A stretch of DNA of 43,884 nt, from positions 1 to 43,884 of the forward strand of contig JACVTC010000333.1 in assembly GCA_016946835.1 (NCBI GenBank), written 5' to 3'. Below the pieces are notes generated by a model that made no database searches, had not been told where the DNA came from, and worked only from the letters and a program-made list of their open reading frames with translations. Of this stretch, positions 31,707-42,088 are shown piece after piece (position 1 is the first letter of the stretch; every line of letters starts with the position of its first letter). The stretch comes from Neocallimastix lanati (nom. inval.). Its lineage: Eukaryota; Neocallimastigomycota; Neocallimastigomycetes; Neocallimastigales; Neocallimastigaceae. A program made the position numbers and the translations under genes.

Positions 31707-32189
31707 CATTATCATTATCCTTAATATTATTATTACAATGATTATTACAATTATTATAATGATTATTATTATCATCGATATAATAATCATTATTATCATT
31801 TCTCATATTAGCATTATCACTAATACATTTCATAATACTATTATTATAATTATAATTATAGTTATTGTAATTTTTATAATTATTATTATGATTGTAATTA
31901 TTAGTATTGTTATTATTATAATTATCATTACAATAATCACTATTACTATAATTATTATTAAGATTCTTATTGTTATAATTACTATTATTATTATTAATAT
32001 TACCATTATTATTAATATCACTATTATTATTAATATTACTATTATTATTATTAATATAACTATGACTACTATTATTATAATTATCGTTATTAATATTACC
32101 TCGATTATTATGATCATCATTATTATAATTATTACCATTATTACCAAAATTATAATTATTATTATAACTATTATTATGATTATCATTAC

Positions 32190-32244
<55 letters not shown>

Positions 32245-32793
32245 ACTATTACTATTATTATCATTATTGTCACGATTATTAATGTAATTATTATTATATG
32301 TGTAATTATTATTTTTGTTATTTTTATGGTTATTGTTATTATTAAAGTTATTGTTATTATTAGTATTATTGTTATTGTTACAATTTGGTTTATTGCAATA
32401 ATTATTATTACTATTATAATTATCATAAATATTATAATTATTATAATTATTATTATCATTATCATTGGAATTAGTATTAAAATTATCTTTTCTATTAACT
32501 AAATAAATATTCTCATTGTTTTTATAGTTGTTGTCTTTATTCTTGATATCCATTTCTTCATTATTTCCATAATTTTCATTTCTTTCATTATTATTAATTA
32601 GTAAATTATTATTTTTATTTTTAATATTCTTATAATATATATTATTTTCATTATAATTATTAGGTTCATTAATATTATTATTATTATTATTATAATGATT
32701 ATGGAAGTTATCATTACAATAATTGTCGTTGTTTATACATAAAAGGGTGGTTTGTTTACTGGAAGTTGGCCTTCTCCCATAATCTATTTTAAA
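31696..32793 (-). CDS. pol: Element D Pol, N-terminal Asn-rich segment
   Basis: The -1 frame is open from the slippery site at 32787-32793 to a TGA at 31696-31698. It starts with the group peptide GRRPTSSKQT (GRRNTPINQT in A), then is almost wholly Asn with Tyr, Asp, His and Ser, encoded by AAT/AAC. Low complexity, no recognised domain. E and C have short, non-Asn sequence here, so this is an expansion specific to D. The reverse-strand frames across it are artefacts of the repeat. Confidence 0.7.
32760..32793 (-). promoter_or_regulatory. Predicted -1 ribosomal frameshift signal, element D
   Basis: - strand T TTA AAA (32787-32793), in phase and directly followed by TAG (32784-32786). GGGAG starts exactly 8 nt downstream. 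TGGGAG pairs with CTTCCA across the 8-nt loop AAGGCCAA, with one G-U pair replacing the G-C of the other elements. The -1 frame is open. Confidence 0.8.
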
Positions 32794-34403
32794 TTGCTAT
32801 CGCTTCTAATATTTTGCTGATGAGGATTTTGATTATCAAAGTACCTAGGATTACTTTTATTTCTTATTTCCTCCATATTTCTTGCATTGTTGTAGTTATC
32901 ATTGTTATAGTTGTCATAATTAGTATTATTAGTATTATAATTATTATTTCCATAATTACTATTACTATTATAATTATTATTTCTATTATAATTATTATTG
33001 TTATTATACATATTATTGTTATTATAATTATTATTGTTATTATAATTATTATTGTTATAATTGCTATTAATATAATTATTATTGCTATAATTGTTATTAT
33101 TATAATTATTATTGTTATTATAATTATTTTTTCCTCTATTGTTGTTGTTCCTAAAATTATAATTACCATTGTTAATATTATTATTATTGGAATTATTATT
33201 ATAGTTACCAAAATTATTATTATTATTATTATTGTTACTGTTATTGAAATTATTATTATTATTATTGTTACTGTTATTGAAATTATTATAATTACTATTA
33301 TTGCTACTATTAATATTACTGTTATAGAAATTATTATAATTATTATTATTGTTATTATAATTACTGTTATAATTATTATTACCATATAGAGTATTATAAT
33401 TATTATTATTATTATTATTATTAATATTATAATTATTTCCATTATTTCCGTTATTAAACATTCTATTTCCATTATTATTATAATTATTTTCATTATAAAA
33501 TCCAGAATTAAATTTTCCGAAGGTCATTAATTGATTCTGATCCTGACTATAATTAAGAGATTTATTTTTATTTCTTAAATTTCTTTTGTTACATTCTCTT
33601 GCTTTGTGACCTGGTTCGCCACAGAGGTAGCAAGTAAAATTTATAAATTGATTATTATTATTGTTGTTATTATTATACCTTGAATTAAATCTTTCTTGAC
33701 GATATCGACCAGTAGAAAACAGATCAGCATTGCCCACATAATACGCATTTTGTATAGAATTATCTAAATCCCTATTTCCTTCGGTCAATCCTCTATATAA
33801 TGGATGTTCTAATAAAGAATTTTGACAATTAGAATTATTTTGGAAGACCATAGAAGTGTTGAGAAATTCATTATTTCCTATGGTCCTTTTTTCGGCTTTC
33901 TCGGCTCTTACAGCCACTTCAAAAGCATCCGACAAGGTATCACATTCGGCTAAGAGAATTTGAGAATGAACATATATTCTTGATTTTATTGAATTTAAAT
34001 AATCATCGACTGATATAATCTTCTGATAATCTCTATCTAATCGATGATACAAGGTTAAATAACGGTAGTTAAAATTCTTTATATTTTCATTTGGTTTTAT
34101 TTTCAGATTTTTTAAAACTGAGCATTTATCAGCTGGTTTTATATCCATATACTTTTCAATAGCTGATTGCACTTCTTTATAGTTTGGATACCTTGTGATA
34201 TTATTCCGAGTGGTTATTAATGATTTCAAAACGTTCCTCAAGTCAGCCTCCACGGCTATTTTTAGCCATACAAAAATTCTAGATGAATCTTGGATGTCAT
34301 GCATTTCCATGACACCCTTAAAATCTTCTATCTATGTGTCTATGTCTTTACCATAGTCACATAGATATGGTAGATCACGTTTTACTTTGGAAGCGTCAAC
34401 CAT
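32784..34403 (-). CDS. gag: Element D Gag with premature stop near N terminus
   Basis: Homology starts at ATG 34403 (MVDASKVKRDLPYLCDYG), but codon 24 is TAG (34332-34334), where A, C and E have a conserved Trp (SW). The same frame then continues; the first Met after the stop is at 34310 (MEMHDIQD), giving 508 residues. That part has a capsid-like segment (NENIKNFNYRYLTLYHRL), CCHC knuckle CYLCGEPGHKAREC (~residue 226 from the internal Met), and a very long Asn/Tyr tail. The internal Met matches one in A and E. Either the element is dead or a shorter Gag is made from the internal Met. Confidence 0.87.
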
Positions 34404-34626
34404 TATTAATTAACTACTAAAAAAGGAAAAAAAAATGAAACAAAACTTATATTTAATACGTAATTTATTTTCTTATTTAATTCGACTTATCTCTAATATT
34501 ATTTATTTATTTTTACTATTATATATATATATATTTTAATAAAAAAAAAAAATAAATAAATTTTTTTTTTTTTTTTTTTTTTTTTATAATATTATTATTA
34601 TTTTCATATAATTTAATAGTGCAGCG
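34404..34626 (-). other. Element D leader, short
   Basis: Only about 220 bp, A/T-rich with an A/T run at 34530-34590 (+ strand). Unlike A, C and E it has no GC-richer island, so D may have lost it. Confidence 0.6.
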
Positions 34627-34642
34627 CCCGGATTCTCCACCA
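34627..34642 (-). other. Element D primer-binding site
   Basis: - strand TGGTGGAGAATCCGGG, 6 nt from the 5' LTR; identical to the site in A. Confidence 0.75.
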
Positions 34643-34648
34643 AAAATA

Positions 34649-35137
34649 TGATACGATATATTTTAAAATATTCGGATTTATAATAGTTTTGGGTGCTACA
34701 CTGGGGAATTGTATTAAGTTATATATTCTAATAATAATATTAATTATTTTATTTAGTTATTTAAATTTTTTATTTTAGGATATTTGTTTTGTAATATTTT
34801 ATTTTTATTTTATTTTATTTTTATCATATTAATTAACTATTAATAATTATAATTTAATTATAATATTCTACAATTAATTACTTAAACAACTAATTTTATT
34901 AAAACTAATAACTAAACTACTATCTTTACTAATTAAAACATTTTTCTTATATTAAATCAACTATTACTAATTAACATATATCAATAATTTTTTTAACATT
35001 AAATCAACTATTACTAATTAACATATATCAATAATTTTTTTAACATTAAATCAACTATTACTAATTAACATATATCAATAATTTTTTTAACATTAAATCA
35101 ACTATTACTAATTAACATATATCAATAATTTATAACA

Positions 35138-35179
<42 letters not shown>

Positions 35180-35446
35180 ATATTTTTATATATTTTTTTT
35201 TATAATTATTATCTCTATATTAAATCATAATTGTTATATTTTATATAAACATTAATATAAAAGTTTATATTATAATAATTAAATTTTATACTATAATAAT
35301 ATTATTTTATATGATTTATAATTAATATAATTCATCATTTTTATATAATTAATTTTATAATAATATATATTTTACAAACTTTATATAATTAATATAATTT
35401 AATAATAATTTTAAAATATCATTATTTTTCTTTTCATCTTGTATCA
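34649..35446 (-). repeat. Element D 5' LTR (798 bp)
   Basis: Partner of 25244-25920, longer by about 120 bp because of the 47-bp tandem repeat. Outer end TATCA at 35446 abuts AATT and then element E. Confidence 0.9.
34951..35131. repeat. Four 47-bp tandem repeats in LTR D
   Basis: Units start at 34951, 34998, 35045 and 35092, each beginning ATTAAATCAACTATTACTAA; the last is about 40 bp. The other LTR of D has one unit (near 25577), so the array expanded in this copy. Confidence 0.9.
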
Positions 35447-35450
35447 AATT
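35447..35450. repeat. Target-site duplication of element E, left copy
   Basis: AATT between LTR D (ends TATCA) and LTR E (begins TGGTAC); repeated at 42937-42940. A 5-bp AAATT reading is possible because LTR D and LTR E both end in A. Confidence 0.7.
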
Positions 35451-36297
35451 TGGTACAAGATCTGAAGATTTTATTAATAAAATAATATATTCTAATAATA
35501 AGGAAAAATTTAAAATATTATTCTCTAATTCTAAACCTAAATTAATTAATAAACTACTCTAACTTTAGTCTAAACTATTCTAATCTAAAAGAATCTAAAC
35601 TAAGTTAAAATAACTTAAACTAATATCTTAATCTAAACTATTCTAATCTAAACTAAACAATTTCTCTAAATCTATTACTATTTCTATAAAATGTTTAATA
35701 CAACTAATCTATTACTAAACTAATTTTATACTATACTTATCTTAATATTATACACTAAACACAAAAAACTATTAATTAAACACTTTTAAAACATTAAATT
35801 TAGAAAAAACTATTTAATAAATTTTAATTTATTTTAAACTATTTAATTTATTATTTAACTTTTAGAAAATATTAAAAAAATAATATAATAATAAAGTCGT
35901 AAGAAAAAAAGAGAGAGAACAAAAGTATTGTGTTACTTTGTTCTTTTTTATACTAATAAAATATTTATTTGATTGGATTAAAAATAAAAATAAAAAAAAA
36001 TTAATAATAAAAATTTAATAATAAAAATTTAATAATAAAAATATAATAATAAAAATATAATAAACTTAAATTTTCTAAATTATTAAAATATTATATAAAA
36101 ATTTACAATATTAAATAATATAATTAATACATGATTTTTTAATACATCTAATTATTTTTATTTAACTTTATAATATTCTATAACTAATATTTTAATATTC
36201 AATTTTTTATTATTTATTTATAATTGTTAATGATATTTTTTACTTTAATATTTTCTTTAAATAGTTTAATTTTTCTTTATTTAATTGTACCGTAACA
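35451..36297 (-). repeat. Element E 3' LTR (847 bp)
   Basis: + strand TGGTACAAG...CCGTAACA; nearly identical to 42089-42936 apart from a few substitutions and homopolymer lengths. Confidence 0.94.
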
Positions 36298-36300
36298 TGA

Positions 36301-36310
36301 TGCCACCCCT
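36301..36310 (-). other. Element E polypurine tract
   Basis: - strand AGGGGTGGCA, 3 nt before the 3' LTR start TGTTACGG. Confidence 0.75.
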
Positions 36311-36314
36311 AAGT

Positions 36315-39300
36315 TCAGACTTCGTCCCTTGAAGTCTCAATTTCGCATAGTCTATAAGGTATAATATTTTTTAAGTGGACATTTCTTTCAGCCATTTCGT
36401 TTGTTAATGGATCACATAACGTTACAGTATTGAATTGTTTTTTAACAATTTTCATAGGACCTAAGAAGTATGGATCAAGTTTTCTTCTATTAATATATTT
36501 AATTAATACTAGATCTCCTGGTTTATAATTAGCTTTAAGTCTTTTTACTTGTTTTCTTCTATCTTCCCAGATTTTGTTTGCTGTTTGAATATTATTTATG
36601 GCTTCCTTGATCCATTTATAATGTTTTGTAAATCTTCTAATTAAAAATTCATCATCACTTTCATAATTTTCCTTTTTATCTAAGTTTAATTGTAATTCAA
36701 ACGGCTGAAGGTCACGTCGGCCATATAACAATTCAAAACTTGAAAATTTAGTTGTTTCGTTTTTACAAGTACGCAAGGCCCATAAAGCACTAGGTAGCAT
36801 TTCATCCCATTTTGATGTATTTTTATTACAAAGTAATCTAAGGTATTTGCCTATTTCTTTGTTTCGATTTTCTACTTGACCATTAGATTCTGGATGATAA
36901 GTAACAACGAAGTTAACATAAACACCATATAAGTCTAAGAATGCTTTTGTTTTATCAGAACAGAACTGTGGACCGTTATCAGTTACTAATATTTCTGGTA
37001 TTCCGAATCGAGCAAAAATCTTGTATAAAAATTCTATTACATCATCTGAATCAATATTTTGGGTTGGTTCTGCTTCAACCCACTTTGTTAAGTAATCTAC
37101 TAAAACTATTATATATTTATTTCCTTTTCTTGAAGTAGGAAGTGGACCTACTATATCCAAGCCAACTTTCGTAAATGGTAAACCAGGTTGAGTAGCAATA
37201 TCTTCTGTTTGGTTATTAAAAGATTGCGATCTAAAGTGTTGACACCTATCACAAGTTCTGACAATGTATTTAACGTCAAGTATCATGTTGATCCAATAGT
37301 AGTCACGTTTAAGTCTATTGTAAGTTTTAAATACTCCTTCGTGACCAACTTTGTGAGCTTTTAGTATTAAATCAATTTTTTCGTTTTGATTTTTTATAAC
37401 TTTTCTAAGTTTTCCATGGTCTTTATAATATTCTTCGTTATTAATTATTGTAAATTTATCTTTAAATTTTGTAAGTAAGTTATACGGATTATTTTCATTT
37501 ATCTCTTCAGTAACAGTTGTTAATATTGTATTTTCTTTTGTTGATAATCTAGAAAGTGCATCAGCGATGACATTTTTCTTTCCAGGTTCATATAAGACTT
37601 TAACTTTTAGCATTGATAGAAGTAATACCCATCGAGTTTGTCTAGAATTGTTAGTTTCTTTATTTTTGAAAAGTCCAACTAAAGGTTTATGATCGGTGAA
37701 TAAAAGAGTTTCATATTTATTTCCAGAAATATAAGATTTAAATTTTTGAACGCAGTAAGTCGCGGCAGTTCCTTCAAGATCAATTATTGAATAATTCTTT
37801 TCCGCCGGTTTTAAAGAGCGACTTACGAAGTGAATTGGCTTTTCAATACCATTCTCATCTTTCTGAAGTAAAACACCTCCAATACCATCGAAAGAGGCAT
37901 CCGTTCTGATTATAAATTGTTTTTCAAAGTCAGGCATAACAAGAATAGGAGCAGATGCTAATTTTAGTTTCAACTCATTAAAGCTTTCTTCTTGTTCTTT
38001 ACCCCAGACGAACTTTACACCTTTTTTAACAAGTTTAAATAATGGTTTTGCTATATTAGCGAAGTTAAGAATAAATTTACGGTAATAACCCACTGCACCA
38101 AGGAAAGATTGTAATTGTGTAACATTTTTTGGTGGTATCCATTCTAATATGACTTGAACTTTAGCTTGAATAGGGGAAATACCATTAATTGATAAAGTAT
38201 GTCCTAACAATTCGACTTTTATTTTAAAAAAATGACATTTTTCTAAGTTAATTTTTAATCCATTTTCTTTGATAATATCAAACACTTTCTTAATATCTAT
38301 AATATGTTGTTCAAAGGAGGGTGAAAATATAACTAGATCATCGATATAAACAAACATGCATACTCCAATAAGAGGAAAGAATATTCTATTCATTTCCCTT
38401 TGAAAAGTACCTGGGGCATTGCATAAACCAAAGGGCATAACTAAGAATTGATAGTTACCATACATTGTAGCAAAGCTAGTTTTAGGAATATCTTCTTTGT
38501 TCATAGGGATCTGATGAAATCCCGAAAATAAATCAATCGTAGTAAAAACTTTAACTTTTTTTCCGATAGAAAATAAAATTTCATCTATAAGCGGTAACGA
38601 ATATGCATCTTTAATAGTAAGATTGTTTAGTTTTCGAAAATCTATACATATTCTCCACTGTTTATTTTTCTTAGGCACTAAAATAACGGGAGAAGACCAA
38701 GGAGAGTGTGATGGTTCAATTAGTTTATTTTTTATAAGTTTTTCTAATTCCTTTTTAAGAGCTAATGCTTGAACTTTAGAAAGTCGATAACATCTCTGTT
38801 TAATCGGTTTAGCGTTAGGCTCGAGTTGAATACTATGAGGTAACAATTTAGTTGGTTTTAACTCATCAATTTTTGTGGCAAGAATAGTATTATATTCATC
38901 AAATAACCTTTTTACTTCATTTCTTAGCTTTTTTGGAATTCCTTTAAGTATATTTTGAAGGAGTTGATCTTTTTCAAAAACACCATTTTCATTAATGATA
39001 TCTACTTCTTTAGTTATTGTTTTAGAGTCTTCTATTTTATTTTGAGTTATTGTTAAGTTATTATTAATATTATCAATTTCATTAACAAAGCAATAAAGAT
39101 AGGAATTATTATTAATATCAGAATTTGTTTTATCATATATAATTATTGATTCAGCATCTTCATCATCACTAGTAACATTTCCTTTCTCTTCTTTGCAAAG
39201 ATTTTTGACACACATCCATTTGTTATTTTCTTTCATTATGCACAAATTATTATTAATAGGATTAATAAATAAATTATTTTCTTTAAGTGTTTTATAGCTA

Positions 39301-40220
39301 ATTAAAACATCAAATAGGTTTTGGTGATTATCTATAACTCGGAATATATCATGAATAGCTAAATCTCCAAGTTGAACTTTTAGCAAGTAGATTTCAGTAT
39401 TAACATTCTCTTTAGATAATAATTGAACAATATTATTTTTAACAAATCCAATTGGTTTTACATCTCCTAACTTGTTTAAAAATTGTCTAGTAATAATATT
39501 AATGCTTGCGCCTGTATCTAAAAATGCAATACCTTGGACTCCATTAATTAAACATTCAACTGTAGCAACATCTTCCCTACGTATAGCAGATAATACAACT
39601 TCTTCAGGAGTCTCTTTAATTGTTTCTGTAGTTTTTAATTTTAAGGCCTTTACAATATCAGCACGGAGTTTAGGATTAACATCCAATAATTGAGGTAATG
39701 TAATATTAGCAAACCTAGTACTTATGTCTTTACAAATATCATATTTTGATTGACCTTCCATAATGGTTATTTGTTTATTGGGATTGTTGGTTTTAACTTC
39801 CTTCTCTTCTAATTCTACACTTGGAAGTTTAACTCTAGATTCTTTATTAGAACTAACCTCAAGATTCTTAGTGCTTTCTAATATTTCTTTTTCTTTTTGT
39901 TTCTTTGAATTTCGTTTAGCTTTGTTGATTGAGGGTTGCGCAATAACTGACACATCAATCTCCTCAAGTCTTTCGGTTTCATTTATAGGAGTGTTAGATA
40001 TTGTATTTATTTCGTTGGTTTCAATTTCTATATCTTCATTATCTTCTTGTATGATATTATTAGAATTAGAAATATTATCATTTACTTTATTTTCATTTTG
40101 TTTTCTTTTATCTCTTGAATATGGTTTTTCAAAAACTTGTTTTCCTTTTCTTCTAACTGCAGTAGCTACTATTTCATCATTGGTTTGATTACTGGGAGTT
40201 TCCCTTCTCCCGTTTAGAAG
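36315..40220 (-). CDS. pol: Element E Pol: protease, reverse transcriptase, RNase H, integrase
   Basis: One unbroken -1 frame from the slippery site (40220) to the stop at 36315. No ATG is needed; the first start-like codon (GTG) is at 39953, giving 1212 residues. Numbered from there: group motif SVIAQPSINKAKR (~2); pre-protease motif FANITLPQLLDVNPKLR (~85); protease FLDTGASIN (~147, canonical DTG); reverse transcriptase with CIDFRKLNN, FGLCNAPGTFQREMNR and YIDD (~536); RNase H RTDASFDGIGGVL (~684); integrase zinc domain AHKVGHEG...CDRCQ (~868-903); DDE in GLDIVGPL (~934), TDNGPQF (~993) and NGQVENRNKEI (~1028); GPMKIV (~1169). It has no chromodomain and no long Asn linkers. Confidence 0.96.
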   Translation of the reverse strand, partial: LLNGRRETPSNQTNDEIVATAVRRKGKQVFEKPYSRDKRKQNENKVNDNISNSNNIIQEDNEDIEIETNEINTISNTPINETERLEEIDVSVIAQPSINKAKRNSKKQKEKEILESTKNLEVSSNKESRVKLPSVELEEKEVKTNNPNKQITIMEGQSKYDICKDISTRFANITLPQLLDVNPKLRADIVKALKLKTTETIKETPEEVVLSAIRREDVATVECLINGVQGIAFLDTGASINIITRQFLNKLGDVKPIGFVKNNIVQLLSKENVNTEIYLLKVQLGDLAIHDIFRVIDNHQNLFDVLISYKTLKENNLFINPINNNLCIMKENNKWMCVKNLCKEEKGNVTSDDEDAESIIIYDKTNSDINNNSYLYCFVNEIDNINNNLTITQNKIEDSKTITKEVDIINENGVFEKDQLLQNILKGIPKKLRNEVKRLFDEYNTILATKIDELKPTKLLPHSIQLEPNAKPIKQRCYRLSKVQALALKKELEKLIKNKLIEPSHSPWSSPVILVPKKNKQWRICIDFRKLNNLTIKDAYSLPLIDEILFSIGKKVKVFTTIDLFSGFHQIPMNKEDIPKTSFATMYGNYQFLVMPFGLCNAPGTFQREMNRIFFPLIGVCMFVYIDDLVIFSPSFEQHIIDIKKVFDIIKENGLKINLEKCHFFKIKVELLGHTLSINGISPIQAKVQVILEWIPPKNVTQLQSFLGAVGYYRKFILNFANIAKPLFKLVKKGVKFVWGKEQEESFNELKLKLASAPILVMPDFEKQFIIRTDASFDGIGGVLLQKDENGIEKPIHFVSRSLKPAEKNYSIIDLEGTAATYCVQKFKSYISGNKYETLLFTDHKPLVGLFKNKETNNSRQTRWVLLLSMLKVKVLYEPGKKNVIADALSRLSTKENTILTTVTEEINENNPYNLLTKFKDKFTIINNEEYYKDHGKLRKVIKNQNEKIDLILKAHKVGHEGVFKTYNRLKRDYYWINMILDVKYIVRTCDRCQHFRSQSFNNQTEDIATQPGLPFTKVGLDIVGPLPTSRKGNKYIIVLVDYLTKWVEAEPTQNIDSDDVIEFLYKIFARFGIPEILVTDNGPQFCSDKTKAFLDLYGVYVNFVVTYHPESNGQVENRNKEIGKYLRLLCNKNTSKWDEMLPSALWALRTCKNETTKFSSFELLYGRRDLQPFELQLNLDKKENYESDDEFLIRRFTKHYKWIKEAINNIQTANKIWEDRRKQVKRLKANYKPGDLVLIKYINRRKLDPYFLGPMKIVKKQFNTVTLCDPLTNEMAERNVHLKNIIPYRLCEIETSRDEV
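36317..36337 (-). other. Pre-polypurine-tract hairpin, element E
   Basis: - strand AGACTTC, loop AAGGGAC, GAAGTCT, identical to D; it encodes the Pol C terminus ETSRDEV and lies 6 nt from the polypurine tract. Confidence 0.75.
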
Positions 40221-40226
40221 TTTAAA
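40194..40226 (-). promoter_or_regulatory. Predicted -1 ribosomal frameshift signal, element E
   Basis: - strand T TTA AAC (40220-40226), in phase; gag stop TAA at 40214-40216. Exactly 8 nt later GGGAG, loop AAGGGAAA, CTCCC (5-bp stem, 40194-40211). The -1 frame is open for all of pol. Confidence 0.87.
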
Positions 40227-41209
40227 TGATTGTTTGAATTTATTGTATTATTTTGATTTCTTAGTTTAGCAAATTCTTTAAAGGAATAAGGACATAGTTT
40301 ATAAATGTGTCCTTGTTGTCCACAACGGTAACAAATAATATGGGATTTCTCAGAATTAAATGTATTTCTGGCTTGTTTGATTTCATTATTTACCAAGTTA
40401 TTTCTTATTTTACTATCTTTAATATTTTGTGTGGTATTTTCTAAATTATTACTTTGCATAATTTCATTTTTAGAATTGAATTTAGTATTAAAATTATTAG
40501 TTGTAAATTCTCTATTTTCATTATAATTTGTATAATTTCGAGGAGTTTTCTTAATGTAAAATTGTCTTCCATTATAATTATAATTATAACTTGGAGAATT
40601 GAATTGCTTAAATGGATGAGTGTTACTTCGGTAATAGAATGGTTGAGAATTAAATACTGTCATCATCACGGTTTCATTTCTAAGATTTCCTCCTTCTTCA
40701 GCTCTTTCAGCTAACTCTGCTTCTTCAAAAGCATCTTCAAGATCTATACATCGTTGTGTTATTACTTGTGATCTAGCATAAGGACGGTAGATAATCGAAT
40801 CAGCATAATCTTCTATTGTTATAAATGTTTGGTACAATTTTGGTAGACTGTTATAAATTTTCCTATATCTCCAATTAAAGTTTTTTATGCTTTCTCCTCT
40901 TTGAATTTTCATTCGTTGTAGTCTTTTACATTTCTCTTGTGGAGTTACTTCTAATGAATTTTCAATTGCTTCTTTTATTTCTCTCATTGATGGAAAATGT
41001 TCATTACCTTCCTCATCTATTGTATGTAGTTCTTGTAAAGTGCCCCTCAACTTTCCTTCTACACACTCCATTGCCCAGGTAAGAATGCTTCTTGGATTGG
41101 TGATATCAGCCAGTGCCATTATTCTTGAAAATTCATCGATCCATGAATCGACATCCCTTGCGCTTTCGTTAAGTCTGGGTAATAGCCTTTCCAATTCTAA
41201 AATTTTCAT
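40214..41209 (-). CDS. gag: Element E Gag
   Basis: Intact 331-residue Gag starting MKILELERLLPRLN. The start is supported by homology to the broken N termini of A (MKISEIAKLLPRLG) and D. It contains the DVDSWIDEF motif, the internal Met (SRIMALADI) also present in A and D, a capsid-like segment (RGESIKNFNWRYRKIYNSL), an Asn/Tyr-rich stretch, a CCHC knuckle CYRCGQQGHIYKLC near residue 291, and a C terminus NNHLNF that carries the slippery codons. It would form the particle shell and bind RNA. Confidence 0.94.
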   Translation of the reverse strand: MKILELERLLPRLNESARDVDSWIDEFSRIMALADITNPRSILTWAMECVEGKLRGTLQELHTIDEEGNEHFPSMREIKEAIENSLEVTPQEKCKRLQRMKIQRGESIKNFNWRYRKIYNSLPKLYQTFITIEDYADSIIYRPYARSQVITQRCIDLEDAFEEAELAERAEEGGNLRNETVMMTVFNSQPFYYRSNTHPFKQFNSPSYNYNYNGRQFYIKKTPRNYTNYNENREFTTNNFNTKFNSKNEIMQSNNLENTTQNIKDSKIRNNLVNNEIKQARNTFNSEKSHIICYRCGQQGHIYKLCPYSFKEFAKLRNQNNTINSNNHLNF

Positions 41210-41968
41210 TTTGATAAAAAAAAAAAAAATCTAATGCTTTTAATATTTAATTGATGAATTGATGGATGAATGAGGAGATAAATGTCTTATATAAATTTAT
41301 TTTTATTATTTTTATTATTATTAATTGTTTTATTTATTAAATTGATGAATTAATATATTCTTTTTAATTGTATATTTTTATTAAGTTGATGGATGGATGA
41401 ATGAAAAAAAAATTTTATATCTTAATTAAACTAAATTTTGAAATAACTAAATATTGAAAAATTAAACTATTACTGAATTGAAATTTTAATTGCTAATAAA
41501 CTGAAAAAATTTTTGCTGAATATTTCGATTTATTTATTGTTGACGCGACTTTATTTTATATTAATATAATAATTCTAAAAAGAAAACCTTATACCTTCGG
41601 TGATATAAGTTCATTATTGTTCCAGTGCTCGATCTTGTCCAAAAACCCTGACAACACTCGGATAGTTGATAAACTACGGAAAGTGCCGTGGGGAGTATAA
41701 TTATTACTTTGGGACGTATTCACGCACTCACGAGATCGATTAAAAACCTTAATTAATAATAAATTGGAATCACCCTAACTTATTATTAATTAATTTTCTT
41801 ACGGTTTAAACACTGTATATGAATTATTATACTTTTTGATTTTAATATTCTCAAAAAAGTAAAAATAACAAATTTTTTTTTTTTTTTTTTTTTTTTATTT
41901 ATTTATTTATTTTATTTATCTTACTATTTATTTAATTGTTTATTTATTATTTATTTATTGATTAAATT

Positions 41969-42005
<37 letters not shown>

Positions 42006-42060
42006 CTTATTAATTATTAAAATTTTCTCAAATTATTATTTTCATATTATTTTATCTCTT
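41210..42060 (-). other. Element E leader
   Basis: An 850-bp leader. The island at 41590-41830 is GC-richer and foldable: CGATCT (41630-41635) and AGATCG (41734-41739) can enclose the hairpin ACGG-AAAGTG-CCGT (41676-41689). Long T runs lie at about 41874-41896 and 41972-42001. No open frame. Confidence 0.6.
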
Positions 42061-42081
42061 CAGGTCCTGCATAGCTCGCCA
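42061..42081 (-). other. Element E primer-binding site
   Basis: - strand TGGCGAGCTATGCAGGACC, 7 nt after the 5' LTR. The complement ends GCTCGCCA, with G as discriminator base as is usual for tRNA-Ser, and CCTGC in the T-stem position. tRNA-Ser is a plausible primer but not proven. Confidence 0.7.
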
Positions 42082-42088
42082 AATTTTA

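Larger units (their letters stand above)
25244..35446 (-). mobile_element. Element D: Ty3/Gypsy LTR retrotransposon, degenerate
   Basis: About 10.2 kb on the - strand. LTR ends TGATACAAG...CGTATCA, the same primer site as A, and the same gag/-1 pol plan. Gag has a TAG at codon 24. Pol has one-base shifts near 31699-31706, 31563-31566 and 28981-28988, so it cannot encode a full Gag-Pol as written. The two LTRs differ by about 120 bp of repeat expansion. The right outer end abuts E's AATT duplication; the left outer end abuts C. Flanking bases on the two sides (A run versus AATT) do not match as a clean target duplication. Confidence 0.93.

Noticed and set aside
31738-32502. Long open frames made mostly of Ile, overlapping the Asn repeats on both strands (also near 32814-33493 and 31068-31296)
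   Set aside because: They are other-frame readings of AAT/ATT repeats that encode Asn in Pol or Gag of D.
32808-32824. CTGATGA motif as a hammerhead ribozyme core
   Set aside because: No matching GAAA strand or flanking helices, and it lies inside the gag coding region of D.
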